DNA of 64,000 bases from the NCBI RefSeq assembly GCF_036323735.1, contig NC_086021.1, positions 131,957,476-132,021,475 of the forward strand, read 5' to 3'. The translations under genes and the position numbers were made by a program. Under the pieces are notes generated by a model. It made no database searches and was not told where the DNA came from. It saw only the letters and a list, made by a program, of their open reading frames with translations. Source of the DNA: Rattus norvegicus. Taxonomy: Eukaryota > Chordata > Mammalia > Rodentia > Muridae. Positions 8,947 through 21,208 of this stretch are shown in pieces (position 1 is the first letter of the stretch; each line of letters begins with the position of its first letter).

Positions 8947-10850
8947 AAGACTGTGCTTATTGTATTGCTGTACATGGCCCTGGATTACATTTGGCCTAAG
9001 CCAGAAATTTCCTAAGGAATCTTGGTTACTAAGCCTTGAACTGTTTTCATAGGGTGGAAGCTTCAACTCAGAACCAGCTATGGCCAATTCAGTGAGTAGT
9101 GTAAGCCTCACTGTGTTATATGGTCACAGTTTCAGAATGAGCACAGCCTACAAAACTGCTTGACACATCCAACACTGAAGCGATGGCTGAGAGCAGAGAA
9201 GGAAGGGCTGATGTGCTTGATCCCAGGACTGCTCAAGAGTGACACTTAGGATGCCACAAATGGAGCAATGCTGTTTCCATTCTTTATCATGGTGCCCTGG
9301 AAATGTGAGATATTTCTTTTATGGTAGCTGGATTAGCTTTCGTTGTGACCAACACAAGATGTATGCCAGTTCTCTAAAATGTTCCCAAACACAGCAGGCA
9401 AATCATCTCTCCTTGCCAAGACCCGACTCCATGAATCTCCCACATCCAAATGCTTTCTATGCCTTAAGCTTTACACCTACGTCCTGTATCCACCCCATCC
9501 CCAAGTCTCCACTACCTTCATTTGCTCTTTTTCCCTAGATCTAGGGTACAAAAAATCGCAGCCATCTCAGAACAGCGTGGCTGAGGTCTGTGTGCTCCGG
9601 GCTGCATCTCAATAGGATCCAGGCACATCTGTCTGCACAGTAGGAGGACCGCACTCCAAAGTGCAAAAATAAAACCACAAAAGATCAAAAGAAAAGCATT
9701 GTAGGCAAGAAATTACCCATATCTTTATCTCCACAGAATCCATCAAGCACAAGCATCTGAGAGATGGCAGGCAGGGAGATAACAAAGGAAGAGGCCAGGA
9801 GAAAATTAAAAGCAACCTCCCATCATTTGCCCTTCAGCAGGCAAGATAGGGCCTGAAAGGCCCTAAGAGGGTACCCCACAGTCAGACTTTTCACTGGGAA
9901 TGGACCTGAGGAAAATAGATGATTCGCTGGTCATCAAGTCTGAGGATGGCAGCCTTGCAGGCAAGGCTCAAACAGGGGAAGCAGCCTCACTTCTGCTTAG
10001 CAGGCAGGCTGGTTGTCTCTTCCCTTCCTTAGCACATGCGCTTGCCTGTTCCTGGGGTTTAAAGCTCTGCCTGGTAAAATGTGAATAATCTTTATCTCTT
10101 TGTCTTGTACCTGTGCCCTCAGACTCCTGCAGGTGGGCAAGGCCTAGACCTTCATGCTGACATAAAAGCAATATATCTCTCTCTCCCTTACTCTGACAGC
10201 AATTTGTTCTGAAATCAGCATCCAGTCACTTGACTGAGTCAAATATTTATTCCTATTTTTAATGGCATTCCTTTGTCACTACCTAAGTAATATTAAATGT
10301 AGGATTAGCAAGAGAATCCACCAACCTCTTTGTGGAACGCATTTAGACAATGATAGATTGTATCTGGGTCACTTAGGACCTGGTGGCTCTATAGGATTAA
10401 AGTTTTGTTTGAATTGAGATGCAAGAGGTCACAAATGATAAAGAAGTCTTAGGTTCAAGTTCAAAACCATGTCACAATGATACTTAAATACTTTATAAAT
10501 ATTAAAACGCCTAGGATCCTGAATTTTCCCCTCAACTGTGTGCTAGCTAGACTGTTTGGTATACTAGCACACCCCACATTTCTAGGGATCTCTTTGGCAT
10601 TAGCAACTCAGAAAACAGAGAACAAACCAGGCAGAGCCCGAGAGCATCTGTCCTCTCGAATCCATCACTTTTAAAGCATTCTATTTCCTGGAATACTCAA
10701 CTTTGTGGCATGTGAACTGATTACTGGATACTATTTCATCATGATTTAATATTTTTTCTAGACTGTAACAAAAAGGGAGCATAAACATTTTTTGAAAACA
10801 ATCGCTGGAAAGGAAGAGAGCTTTTGTCACTGCAACTATTCCCTATCCCT
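8947..10850. other. Unique noncoding DNA
   Basis: No recognisable transposon or RNA gene. Frames up to 99 codons (9239-9538 plus) have no identifiable domain, no repeat structure and no convincing start or splice context. Confidence 0.45.
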
Positions 10851-11065
10851 TTCTTTAACATGTAGAATCAGAGAGAGATGGGGGGAAGAAAATGGAGGAT
10901 ATCGGCTTCCTCATTAAATAATACTGCATCCCTGGGTTTATGTTGGCATGAGCATCTCTTCAACGTTCTAATTAAATAATGTTGGAGCAGGCCTTTTGCC
11001 TTTCTGATGTTGAGCCTTGGCTCATCGTCAAAAGTCTGACAAGAAGAGGGCACTTCAAGACACCA
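10850..11065. promoter_or_regulatory. Candidate conserved noncoding element
   Basis: Unique, repeat-free stretch with paired homeobox-type A/T cores (cattaaataatactgc at about 10913 and ctaattaaataatgttgg at about 10968), each within ordinary-GC sequence. Such composition is typical of conserved enhancers, but I cannot see conservation from one sequence. Low confidence. Confidence 0.25.
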
Positions 11066-13228
11066 AAACCCCCGTAGAGCAGGCTTTCCTTTTCATGCTC
11101 TAGACTTGCATTTGGTATGTGATTTGAACATAATGTTTTAGGTTCATTATAAACAGTAGAAGGATAAGCATTTTAATAGCCTTTCTGATCTATTTCCAAA
11201 GATTCACTCTGCATTTTATCTTTTTTTTTTGCTTAGATAGTAGTGTTTATAACCCCAAAGCCACAGCAGGAGTGACCTTGAGGAGGAGAGGTCAGTGGCA
11301 CTGTGCCAAGCTCCCGCTTCAAGCCCCAAGCAGCTGCTCTCCTGAACAAGCCTTGTGCAGTGAGCCTGGTACACAGCCACAAAAAAGGCGGGCAGCTCTG
11401 TCATCTGGTGACTCTCCCATCCACAAAGGCATGCTGGAAGCCTCACTCTCTAAAAGCACAAATGACAACGGTAGACTTGCCCTTTATTGCACCCTTGCCT
11501 ACCTATTTTTTGTTCCCGGGCATTCATTTGGTGTCATCTATAGTTTAACAGAGGGCAGAAAAGCCAGCAACAGCTCGAGCTAGAGAACACATTCATCTAG
11601 TTAATTGAAAGTGTTTCACCCTCTCTCGCATCTCTGCATTTAGCATTTTTTCCTATTACCCTAGGGAGAGATCCAAAGAGAAATCTTTACAGATGCCTGT
11701 TTTGACCTCGAGGGTCCCAGTAAACATCTCATTTAACCTGTGAGCAGTTGGCTAGGAAACATACTGTGGCTTTAATCTGTGAGTGACGTGGAGGACAACT
11801 GTCATAAATACTGTGGAATAAAAGAATCTAGGTGACTAATTCCAATAATGGACCAAGAGACCCATGATGTCAGAAATGAAGATACTTCATGGTTCTTTGC
11901 AGAGAATAGAAAATGAAAGGACACCCAAGGAGATCCTGGGGCGATCCTCCTGATTGGACCTGATACCAGAGGAATATCCTACTGGGGTGCCTGTGAGCTG
12001 TGTACTTCTCTGCATCATGCAATTAAAGAAAACACTTAAAGTTGCGACTTTTTGAATTACACTGACACCTTTACAATGCATTGAGATTACCAGGGAGAAA
12101 AGAAATGACAGGGGGTTTATTTGTTTCATTTTGTGATTTTTGTCTGAAAACAATTTAGAAAATCCCCCCTACGTCTCTGCACTTTTGCTGATATTTCTTT
12201 ACTAAGCTTAGTGTGAACATTGAATCCTAGTCTGCTCTCCAAGATTTCGATCTTCCCAATTGAATTCTAAAGCAGTAATTCTCCTTTTGCTCCCAATTTT
12301 AAGACATTGATTATAGGAAATACAGTTTTGTTTTGTTTTGTTTTTTAATTTACTGGTCACTGCTATCATCACTGGTGCATTTTACTGTATGCATGACAAC
12401 CAGGATATTGGAGTTCCACTGAATTACTGGTCCCCTATTATGGTACATGGCATTGCCACAAGAATAAAGGAAGCTTTTATCTATGAAAAATGTCTTCTAG
12501 TACTGAGGTCCACTGAATCCCACTTGGCTACAGAAAAGCATCAAGCAGTCATCTCTTTCCTTGAGGTGTTTGCTACAAAGTAAGTATAAAAACACCCTGA
12601 TCAAACTGAGCACTTTCTACAGCAGGCGCAGTGGTCAGCAGGGTGTGTTGTCTCAGCCCTATGAGAGATGCTCTTTTCCCTGATTTAAATGTTCAGACAC
12701 ATGTCTGTTACAGAAATGGCTTTGATTATGCAACCAGTAAGGACTTGTTCTGGGAAAGGATCTTACTCAGCATGGATCTGCTTTTTGGCAGGAGTGAGCT
12801 GTCCAGTTCTTAAAGGTGTTTTCATGCAGAATATCAATGGGGAAATGACAATAGGAAGTGAGATAGGAAGTAATGGGTGGTGGTGGGCAAGCTTGGTACA
12901 GTATTGTCATTAGTGTGGGGTGATGGAACAGTTTCCATTTGATGTAAAGGAAAGGGTTGGGGCAGTATGTGTAGGCAGTTCAAGGTGTGATGTGACTTGC
13001 AGTTGCTTTGCAAAGGACTTGGATGTGGAAGCTGGAGCTTTGTCACAGCTTGCTTTAAGACAAGCTAGACACTATGTTGGATTTGTTCAATAAGTCCTGT
13101 GCCCACAAAACCAACTCATGTATCATGAGGATCCAAAGTTCCTTGAATCAATGTGGACTTTCATTTACTTCTCCTCTAGGGTCATAGGTCATGAAAAGCC
13201 TAGATCCAATTGTTTCATTACAAAGAGC
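11066..13228. other. Unique noncoding DNA
   Basis: Nothing recognised except a short T run at 11220-11231 and a (TTTTG)n stretch near 12326-12343. The 103-codon plus frame at 11272-11583 and the 81-codon plus frame at 12338-12583 match no family I know and end without splice or polyadenylation context. Confidence 0.45.
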
Positions 13229-13799
13229 TGTGAGCAGCAGGGGTAAAATTCTGGAAACACTTTTTAGTCTACCCGATGCTCTTGTAGAACTAGAGTTTCA
13301 TAAAGGTTGCTCATTGTCAGAGTCCGGATGTGCAGGGCCGGACGTGCCTGAGGGAGAGCCAGAGATAGGACTTGCCAAACCAGCTATCAGCCCCAAGGAC
13401 ACTGACCATCCATAGCCACCCCCTCCCCTTCCTTCACCCCCCTGAGTGAGATGAGCCACCCTACCTGCCTGCCGAGCTGCTAGATAACACATACTCCTTG
13501 CTGATGTCATTTCGCGCCGAAAGTAACCGTGCACCTTTTGAATTGACCAATCATGTGTAACCGCGCGAATGCCCCTTACCTCCCCTATGTAAACCCCCGA
13601 GTTTGGAAGCTCGGGGTCGATTCCTCTGTCTCCTGTGTGAGATACGTGTCGACCCGGGATCCCGCTAAGACCTGGGATCTCGTTAATAAAGCTACCTCTT
13701 GCTGTTACATCAAGAATGGCTCCTCGTGATTCCTGGGGGCACCCCACCCTGCGATCGGAGCGAGAGACACGGCTCCCCGTTTTGGGGTACGCTCTTTCA
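13229..13799 (+). mobile_element. Solo LTR of an endogenous class I (gammaretrovirus-like) retrovirus
   Basis: The region shows a U3-R-U5 order: CCAAT box at 13547-13551, TATA-like tatgtaaac at about 13586, AATAAA at 13685-13690, and a 3' end ggggtacgctctttca resembling the ending of murine leukaemia-type LTRs. The 5-bp sequence agagc lies directly before TG at 13228/13229 and directly after CA at 13799, so I take these as the ends. An alternative start is TGTCAG near 13316. No primer-binding site, gag/pol/env or second LTR follows, so it is a solo LTR left by LTR-LTR recombination. CpG content (for example 13510-13680) is much higher than in the flanks, which suggests a fairly young copy. 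It could act as a plus-strand promoter. Confidence 0.75.
13685..13690 (+). promoter_or_regulatory. LTR polyadenylation signal (AATAAA)
   Basis: Exact AATAAA about 100 bp downstream of the TATA-like box and about 110 bp before the LTR end, the spacing expected for the R region of a gammaretroviral LTR. Confidence 0.65.
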
Positions 13800-13804
13800 A
13801 GAGC

Positions 13805-15344
13805 AGAGCTGTGGATTCATTAGTGGCTGTCCTTTCCTTCACTTAGAAACAGGGAACTGAAAGTTTTCTAAGAGTTCAGCAGTGCACTTAAAGGCGCAGC
13901 TTACTAAGTGTTAAAAGCCCACATTCAAGCCCATGGTGCCCCAATTCCCACCCTGGCTCTGATGACCTCTGGTGTAGTGACTCTGCCTGTGGCACCCCTG
14001 CCTTTGTTTGTTTCTTTCATCTCTAAGCACTTTCCCCATTCCTTAAACCCAACTTAAACTTCAGTGGTTTTTGCCCATAAAACCATTGCTCAGTTGGCCC
14101 TCAGCCCATGGTATCAATTGTGTCCATGGTTGTCTCTGGTAACCATACTGCCTGTTCAAAATCAAGCCTGGGAGAAATCCCAAGACACCGCAGATCCTCC
14201 AGCAAGGACAGCATCGAAGTTTACAGAGGTAGAGCTGTGCCTGACAAAATAAATGCAAAGCAGAAGTTATCTCCATATTTATTTAGCCTCCAAAACACAC
14301 ATGACCTGAGAGCTCCCTATTTCATTCAGCTCTCTGCTTCTGTAGGAAATGTTTGCTGATGTTATAGCTTACACAGCCCAAATCCACAGGGGCCCTTGGA
14401 GCCCCTTTGCTACAGTCTTTTCCATGATTAGGTAAATGTCACTGGAAAATCATCATGTATTTAGCGTTTTAATAAAACCACAATATTGTTTGTTTGGGGG
14501 CCTCTGGTTCCAGAAGGCAAAGAAAGAGGCACATTAAACTTTGCACCTAGAACTCCAGCAACTCCCTCCAGGATATTTATAAATGTTACCCGGCTACCAC
14601 CCAGGCCCCACTTCCACTAGACCGTCCTCCATTGCTAATTCCAGTCGATAATCATAGGACCAGCCAGGGTCACTTTCTGGCTTCAGGAGAGAAATAGAAT
14701 CCAGATTGTGTGTCACTGGAAACATAACTTTAATTCCTAACTCCAAGTTCCTTGATGACAAGGTCACCAAATGCCAAATTTAGATCACAGTAGCTCTGCC
14801 AGGAACACACAGGCATGAACTCTACCTCGGCTTTTATTTCTCAGTCTAGGTCTCAAAGGACTGCTTGGTACTCCTAACCTCATTGTTAAGCACTTGTTTG
14901 TGCATAGCAGGGTGTGAGACACCAACAGGAAGGAGTGACTTCACGGTGCCTACAGGGTGGCCCTAACACACCATTTCAGTGGCATTGAAATGACACATAT
15001 TCATATCTATAGCAGTTGTCATATGGATAGTGGGATACCAATGGACCAAGTAGACTCTTTTTGACATTTATACTCAATTCTTGATGTGTTTTTAAACTAT
15101 AAGGATGAAAATTACAGATTGCTGAAAATTATGGCATACCCCCCTTTTTTTATACAACACAGTGACAGACATTAACATCATGTGCAAGAATGAATTAAAG
15201 AGACTGAGTGGTTTTTCTTTTTTGTTGCTTTGAGACAGGATCTTGTCCAGTGGCCACCAGTTTTTGCAGGTAGCGGAGAACTTGCATTGGCCACTCTCAT
15301 GATGGAATTACGCACTTAGGCCACCATCTAGAGAGGGAAGAAAG
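13805..15344. other. Unique noncoding DNA with a tiny B1-like scrap
   Basis: Mostly unrecognised. The stretch 14240-14540 is repeat-free and AT-core-rich (ccatatttatttagcctcc, cgttttaataaaaccac) and could be conserved noncoding sequence, unproven. Around 15213-15250 'gttgctttgagacaggatct' resembles the antisense start of a B1 SINE but is too short to call firmly. Confidence 0.4.
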
Positions 15345-15692
15345 AGAGCAGGTCGGGGAGGAAAGGGTTTATTCAGCTTACCCTTCCACATCGCTGTTCA
15401 TCACCCAAGGAAGTCAGGACTGGAACCGAAGCAGGTCAGGAAGCAGGAGCTGATACAGAGGCCATAGAGGGATGTCACTTAATGGCTTGCTTCCCCCTGG
15501 CTTGCTCAGCTTGCTTTCTTATGGAACCAGAACTATCAGCCTAGGGATGTACCACCCACCCCTGAACACTAATTGAGAAAATGCCTCACAGCTGGGTCTC
15601 ATGGAGGCATTTCCTCAAAGGAGGCTCCTTTCTCTGTGATAACTCCAGCTTGTATCAAGTTGACACACAGAACCAGCCGGTACCACAAGCCA
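15345..15692 (-). repeat. Rodent dispersed repeat ('caacttgacacaaactag' type), antisense copy
   Basis: Contains gaggaaagggtttattcagc, ttccacatcgctgttcatca, gcaggagctgatacagaggc, ttgagaaaatgcctcacagc and ends near tatcaagttgacacacagaa. This is the reverse orientation of the 6.17-kb copy. It is moderately diverged and the family name is not known to me. Confidence 0.75.
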
Positions 15693-17333
15693 CCATGGGT
15701 GTTGAAGCTTGATCTCATCTGCTTCATCACAAACGATTTACACTGTCTTAAATAGTAGGACTTTGACACTCAGCCACTATTCTCAGACCCTGGATAGTTT
15801 GCACAAAGAGGAGAGAACAAACAAGGTCTCCTCAGTCACCTTGCCATCAGAACCCTCCAGGAGCCTACGTGTGAGCATATTTTCTGAACCCTCGACTTGA
15901 AGTTGAGTGAGTAAAGTCAAACAGTGTCATCTGATCACAGCCCAGACCGACTTCTGCTTTCTTCTTCGCCATAGAGAAGTTCGTATCTTTTCACCTCTGC
16001 ACTCAGAGCTTATGTTCTGGGCCATCTGTCTTATTTTTAAGCCACATTTCATTGGTGTTGCCCCTGTGAGATGAAAAGCAGATGGACCACAGTAAGAGTC
16101 TAACGTTTAAAAACCTCAGGTCTCCAAGTGGTTCAAATGCTCTGAAAGCCCAAACTGGCTAGACCCCTAGAAGTGCTTCAAAGCAGAGTCTGGGAAGAAA
16201 CATGGGAGTGAATGAAAGTTCAGGAAACGGGGTAGAAGACTCTGTGTAGAATTGTTCTTGGGTAGAAGGCTCTCAAGTGCACACCAGTTGGCTGTGGAGC
16301 CACAAGCTACCTCCTAGACCTGCTCCTCTCCCTTCCTTCACTTTCTTCCTTCGTTCCCATCCTTCTGTTTCCATCTAGAGTCTGTTTGCTTCTATTGTAT
16401 CGACTCCTTTTTTCTCATTATCTCCAAGGATAGCTACCTGATTTATTTCCTTTCTTTAGTGCATCTGCTAAACTGTGATGTTGGTGGATATCTTGTACAT
16501 TTTAGCCACTTTACCTTGTGTGTGAGCCAAGAGGATGACCTCATACCAGGCCGTGGAAGATTGAAAGATGAGTCAAATTCAGTTTCTCCACATTTCTGAA
16601 AAGAACTGGTCTATTGACCTAGTGACAGACCTAATTCTTGGAAGACAAAGAGAAGGATGTGGATTTACTTACATAAGTCTGTTGACAATTAAATGGCCAT
16701 GGACACATAGCAAATATAATTCTATTCTACTAATAAGTTGTGTGGATGAGAATTTGTAATGCATTGGAAATCATTTAAAAGACAATAGTCATTATATATT
16801 TATGCCCTGTTGCATTAATAGGTATAAAAATGGCGAAGGTGAATGCTGCTTTGTTGGTGGCGGTGTGCGTGAGCCCAAGTGCGTTCTGCACTGAGCCTGA
16901 ATCACTTAGATTACCTGTTCAAGCCTTGCAGTTCTCTGTGGTTTATACGAACAATCACAGGTTGCAGCCCATGTAAAGAAGGCATCTTGTTTAAAATGGG
17001 CTTAGCACTGTGTCTTCAAACAGAACACACCATTAACATAGACTTGTAAAGTGGGCCAGTATGCGAGAAGCACCTGAACACTTAGGTCGATTGTTTTCAG
17101 AGACACGGGTTTAGTAGATAATGGAATGCATGGCTATCACGTTCCTAGATTTGCACACTCCACTTGGTTCCCTCCCTCAGCTCTCTCTGCCTTTCCTTTG
17201 ATGACTACCTATCAAGTAACCCCCCTAACTTCCTTTTATTATCCCAACCTGCATCGGAATATAGCTAATTCAGTTGGTTATCTGTGCCAGTCTGCTGGTT
17301 GCAGCCAGAAGTCCACATGAGCAAGCAACCCCA

Positions 17334-17334
<1 letters not shown>
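15693..17334. other. Unique noncoding DNA
   Basis: No transposon, RNA gene or coding exon recognised. Confidence 0.45.

Positions 17335-17386
<52 letters not shown>
17335..17386. repeat. (CA)n microsatellite
   Basis: About 26 uninterrupted AC units. Flanking sequence is unique, so it is a usable length-polymorphic locus. Confidence 0.98.
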
Positions 17387-17388
<2 letters not shown>

Positions 17389-18089
17389 GTTCTGCCTGCT
17401 CCTTTTACAAACCAAATGCCAAACTGGTTTCACAATGGAGATGTTGCACATAGAAGTTGGCTCCATCACACTGTCCACCCAGTGGTTACATGAATGGTTG
17501 TTTATAATTTGTGTTTGGCTTTCTGGCCAAGCACTGGTGTCGCCTAAAATTGCTACTGTGAGAAAACCAAAATGCTACTTTGTAAGCCCAAATTGTTCAT
17601 CTAAGTTTTGGAAAACTGCTCTTCTTTCTGCAGCGCTTGCTAAAGAATGATAAACAACGCCCCACAGACAATGGAGTCTGGGGACAGTGGCTCTGTATTA
17701 GGTTACTTGTTGCTGTGGAGATGGGCAGAAATGTGTACTTAAAAGGTGCCTGCCCTGCTGTGAGGTAAAAAGTGTTAAATAACAGCAGGCCCCACGGATC
17801 CCTCTGTTGACCTCTTGTGGATATGTTACTTAGAAATAACCAGCCTCTGGTTTCTCCCATGATGGAATCAGAGACATGATTTGGATATGAAGTCATCTAT
17901 TGTTTCTCTATTACAATGATAATTTAAACAAACACCCAGTCTTAATATAGTAATTGGTTCCTGATTTCTGATGAACAGTGACCTTATTTTCTACTATATA
18001 TCTTTTGCCTTCGGCATTTCAACTTCCAAAGTATCAATATATGAAGAGAAATTGAAAGCCTGGAGATATGCAGGATTTGTACCTTGGGG
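17387..18089. other. Unique noncoding DNA
   Basis: Nothing recognised. Open frames are short and domain-free. Confidence 0.4.
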
Positions 18090-18330
18090 TAAAATACAAT
18101 CGTAAATAATTTATTTGACTTGCCTAGAATTATTAAATTTCAAATGAACAAATTAATAATAAAATCTTTGCAGGAAGATAGTAATAATCTAATTTTCCAT
18201 TTAGCCTGAACTTTGAATCAAATATATAACTTATTCAGTGATAATAAATTTATTTCTTAATAACATGAAATGATTTCAGGGGTTGGCTGTCAGATTGGAG
18301 CCATCAGGAAATGGGCCCAAGTGGCCTCAT
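18090..18330. promoter_or_regulatory. Candidate conserved noncoding element, AT-rich
   Basis: Repeat-free run with many homeodomain-like cores (taaataatttatttgac, attaataataaaatc, taataatctaattttcc) followed by a more GC-rich flank (ggcccaagtggcctcatggg). The evidence is compositional only. Confidence 0.2.
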
Positions 18331-18585
18331 GGGGGAAATTCAGTAATTCCCAGTAATGCAACTGGATGGAAATAATAAGTGATGGCTGTCGTACTGCTGA
18401 GTGTCTCTGGAACAGGGAGAAAAGCAGAGGGCTGTGTTTGGGGCAGGGAGCTGCACCAGGACTTGAGAGTCAGAGCTCAGGAGTCCTAGGTGGGCATGAA
18501 TGATGAGGTCATGTAGAAGGATAAGCGATCTCCCTAAATGGGGAAGTCTTGCTCAATCAGTGGGGGAAAAGACAGGTGCACAGGC

Positions 18586-18588
18586 ACA

Positions 18589-18649
<61 letters not shown>
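18586..18649. repeat. (CA)n microsatellite
   Basis: Starts with mixed GC/CA steps (catgcgcgcacac), then about 25 CA units to caaacatcc. Confidence 0.98.
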
Positions 18650-18652
<3 letters not shown>

Positions 18653-19370
18653 TCCCTGTATAGCATCATTATCTCCAATGGAGAATGGCCACCCAAAGAA
18701 CTGCTTAAAACAAAAGCTGTGTTTCTTTCACCTGCTTTTTAAACATCAAACCCTCTTTATCAGTGTCAAAGATGAGAGGGATTTCCTGAACACGCCCATA
18801 TCTGTCTGTCTGTCAGGCTATTTGGTGTGTTGTTCCTGAGAACCGGGCTCTGCAGCAACCTTCAAAGCTGTGGCAGCGCAGCTTCTCTTCTCAATCTGAG
18901 AACTTTCCTGATAATCAACAAAGCTTCTGAAAAACTGCAGCACATCAGTTTGGAAGCCACTCGCAGTACTCTGGTTACTGTTTGGTCATTTCAAGTGGGA
19001 CTATGCCCTCCATAAGGATTAAATAGAGAGCCTCCCCCTTACCTGCTATAATGTCCTCTTCAAGGGGGTATGATTTGGAAAGATACAGCTATTCAGTGCA
19101 TCCAGACCTGGATACATTTTATATTTTATTTCATATAACTATATGAATAGCATAAGATACTGTCAGCAGGAAACCCTGCTCTGACTTCACAGAATTTAAT
19201 GAGCTATTCATAACCCAGGCATCAGGTCTGACTTACCTCCTAGTGTGCTAGTCATTAAAGGCTTAATAACAGTGATTGTCAAGGTAAACGTAGTTGTCTA
19301 GTAGGGATGCTACAAGAAAACATGTTGTTCATTTTCGTATATAACTATTTCTGCTGGAATTTTCATTGCT
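18650..19370. other. Unique noncoding DNA
   Basis: Nothing recognised. There is a short TCTG run near 18800. Confidence 0.4.
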
Positions 19371-19411
19371 ATTCATTCATTCATTCATTCATTCACTCAT
19401 TCATTCATTGT
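19371..19411. repeat. (ATTC)n microsatellite
   Basis: About ten ATTC units with one CACTC interruption. It abuts the 3' side of a minus-strand SINE. Confidence 0.95.
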
Positions 19412-19548
19412 GTGTGAGAGGGAGTGTACCTTGGGGAATTAAGATTCTTCCTGTCATGTGTTGGTTCTGGGAATTGATTGGTCAACTTCAGGCCACCAGA
19501 CTTAGCTGCAAGCACCTTTATTCACTGAGCCTCTTAGAAGCCCCAGAG
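19412..19548 (-). mobile_element. B4/RSINE-like SINE, antisense, degenerate
   Basis: On the plus strand the tRNA-derived end appears as cacctttattcactgagcc and the middle as ggttctgggaattgattggt, the complement of the usual 'gagatggctca...' head. The adjoining (ATTC)n stands where the SINE tail would be. The exact subfamily is uncertain. Confidence 0.65.
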
Positions 19549-20607
19549 ATTTTGTTTCTAAAAAATAGAAAAAGGACAAATGTCTTAGAAAAGTCTTTTT
19601 TGATAACTGTAACCAAGAATGTAATGTCTAGTGCACTTTTAGAACTTTGAATTTATGAAGCCTAAAATGAACCAGCTAACCATGACAAGGAATTAAAACA
19701 CTTTCTAACACACTTTAATTACCTTAAATTTTTGCATTTCTCTGACCAAATTTTTACAGTTACTAGTGCAGGAATAGTGTATTAGAAAATGGCTTCTGTC
19801 TTTTTTCCAAACTGCAACTTGCAAAGAAGGAATATATCTGTAAGAATGTGTTTATTTAATCCATTCAGTTTAATGTCTAAAATAGTAGGTCAGTTAAGAA
19901 GTCTGGATTAGTCTTAGTGTATAAAAACAGCCATCACCACAGGAGAAAGCTTTAAAACAGATGCAGCAGCCTTTGCCCTAGAAAAACACTCATACTTAGA
20001 ACAACCTAACATTGGAAAGACTCATGCTTGGAGATGAGGGAGATCAAACCCTTGCGCTAATGATGTGTAAGGCAGAGGCAATTAGAATACATGTGAAATT
20101 AATCAAACAAACCCTCATAGAAGACACAGATTTGGAATATGGTTTTTGAAAACAAAATGTTAGGGTGCAGAGAAGTTTTAAATATCAGTCGCTCTCACAA
20201 CCAGAGACATGAAATGGGAAACTTCCCACAGAGAGAGCCATTTAGTGGGTAAATGCACATAGAGATACACCGAATGCACATTGAGTGGGTTGGTCAACCA
20301 AAAGTGAATATTAGAGAAGAGAATCAAAACACATGAAGCATGGGAAGCACTTTGTTTTAAGTCAAAACCTTACAAGTTTGCATTAGTTACAACTTTTCAA
20401 TGCAGTTGCATAGTGCTGTTCTCAAATGGAGCCTCTCTTCTTGCTCATGACTATTGGGTCATTCTTCAGGTTCACCTGCTTGGAAGTAAGACCAAAATTC
20501 CAAGATGCTTTCAGAAGGATGTAAGTTGTGTCCTACTCCGATCCTATCCCCCCTACCCGGATTGCTTGTAGCTATTTATCTACACAAAATTTGACACTTT
20601 GATCCTT
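19549..20607. other. Unique noncoding DNA
   Basis: Nothing recognised in about 1.06 kb. Confidence 0.4.
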
Positions 20608-20622
20608 CAGAAGACAGTTTTT

Positions 20623-20796
20623 TTTATGATTTATTTATTTTATGTATGTAAGTACACTAATCACTGTCTTCAGACACACCAGAAGAGGGCATCAGATCCC
20701 ATTACAGATGGCTGTGAGCCACCATGTGGATGCTGGGAATTGAACTCAGGACCTCTGGAAGAGCAGTCAGTGCTCTTAACCATGTCTACAGCCCCC
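20623..20796 (-). mobile_element. B2 SINE, antisense
   Basis: The plus strand reads as the complement of B2: AT-rich tail (atgatttatttattttatgt), agacacaccagaagagggca, ccaccatgtggatgctggga, and ends in the complement of the tRNA-like head (gctcttaaccatg). A perfect 15-bp TSD, cagaagacagttttt, lies at 20608-20622 and 20797-20811. The perfect TSD and near-consensus body suggest a relatively recent insertion. Confidence 0.96.
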
Positions 20797-20842
20797 CAGA
20801 AGACAGTTTTTATGTCAATAAAAATTTCCTAAATTTTCCTGG

Positions 20843-21208
20843 TGTATCAATTACCACTGCTGAGATAAAATGTCCAATAAAAGCAATTTAGAGTAGGGAA
20901 GATTTCTTTGGTCTGGCAGTTCAAGAGTGCAGACCCCAATGGTAGGGAACTCAGAGCAGCAGGCTCTTGAGATGTCACACTGCTTCAGTCAGAGACCAGA
21001 AAGCGCTGAATGCTTGTACTTAGCTGGTTTTCCCTTGTTAATTCCATCTGGGACTAAAGCCCATGGAATATAACTAGCCACGTTTAGGGCGGAGCTTCCC
21101 ACTTCAATTAAACCAATCTAGATAATCCCCAACAAGCATGACCAGAGGTTTGTGTCCAAAGCAATTTAAACCCCATCAAGTTGAAAGTCAAAATTAACTA
21201 TCATGCCT
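20843..21208 (-). repeat. Rodent dispersed repeat, diverged
   Basis: Starts near tatcaattaccactgctgag and ends with accccatcaagttgaaagtc. The middle has the usual 'gggactaaagcccatggaat' and 'taaaccaatctagataatcc' phrases. It is the same orientation type as the 7.1- and 15.3-kb repeats. Family name not assigned; the strand is arbitrary. Confidence 0.6.

Noticed and set aside
13298..13747. 149-codon minus frame across the LTR
   Set aside because: Lies antisense to the GC-rich LTR, where stop codons are scarce; not a retroviral protein.
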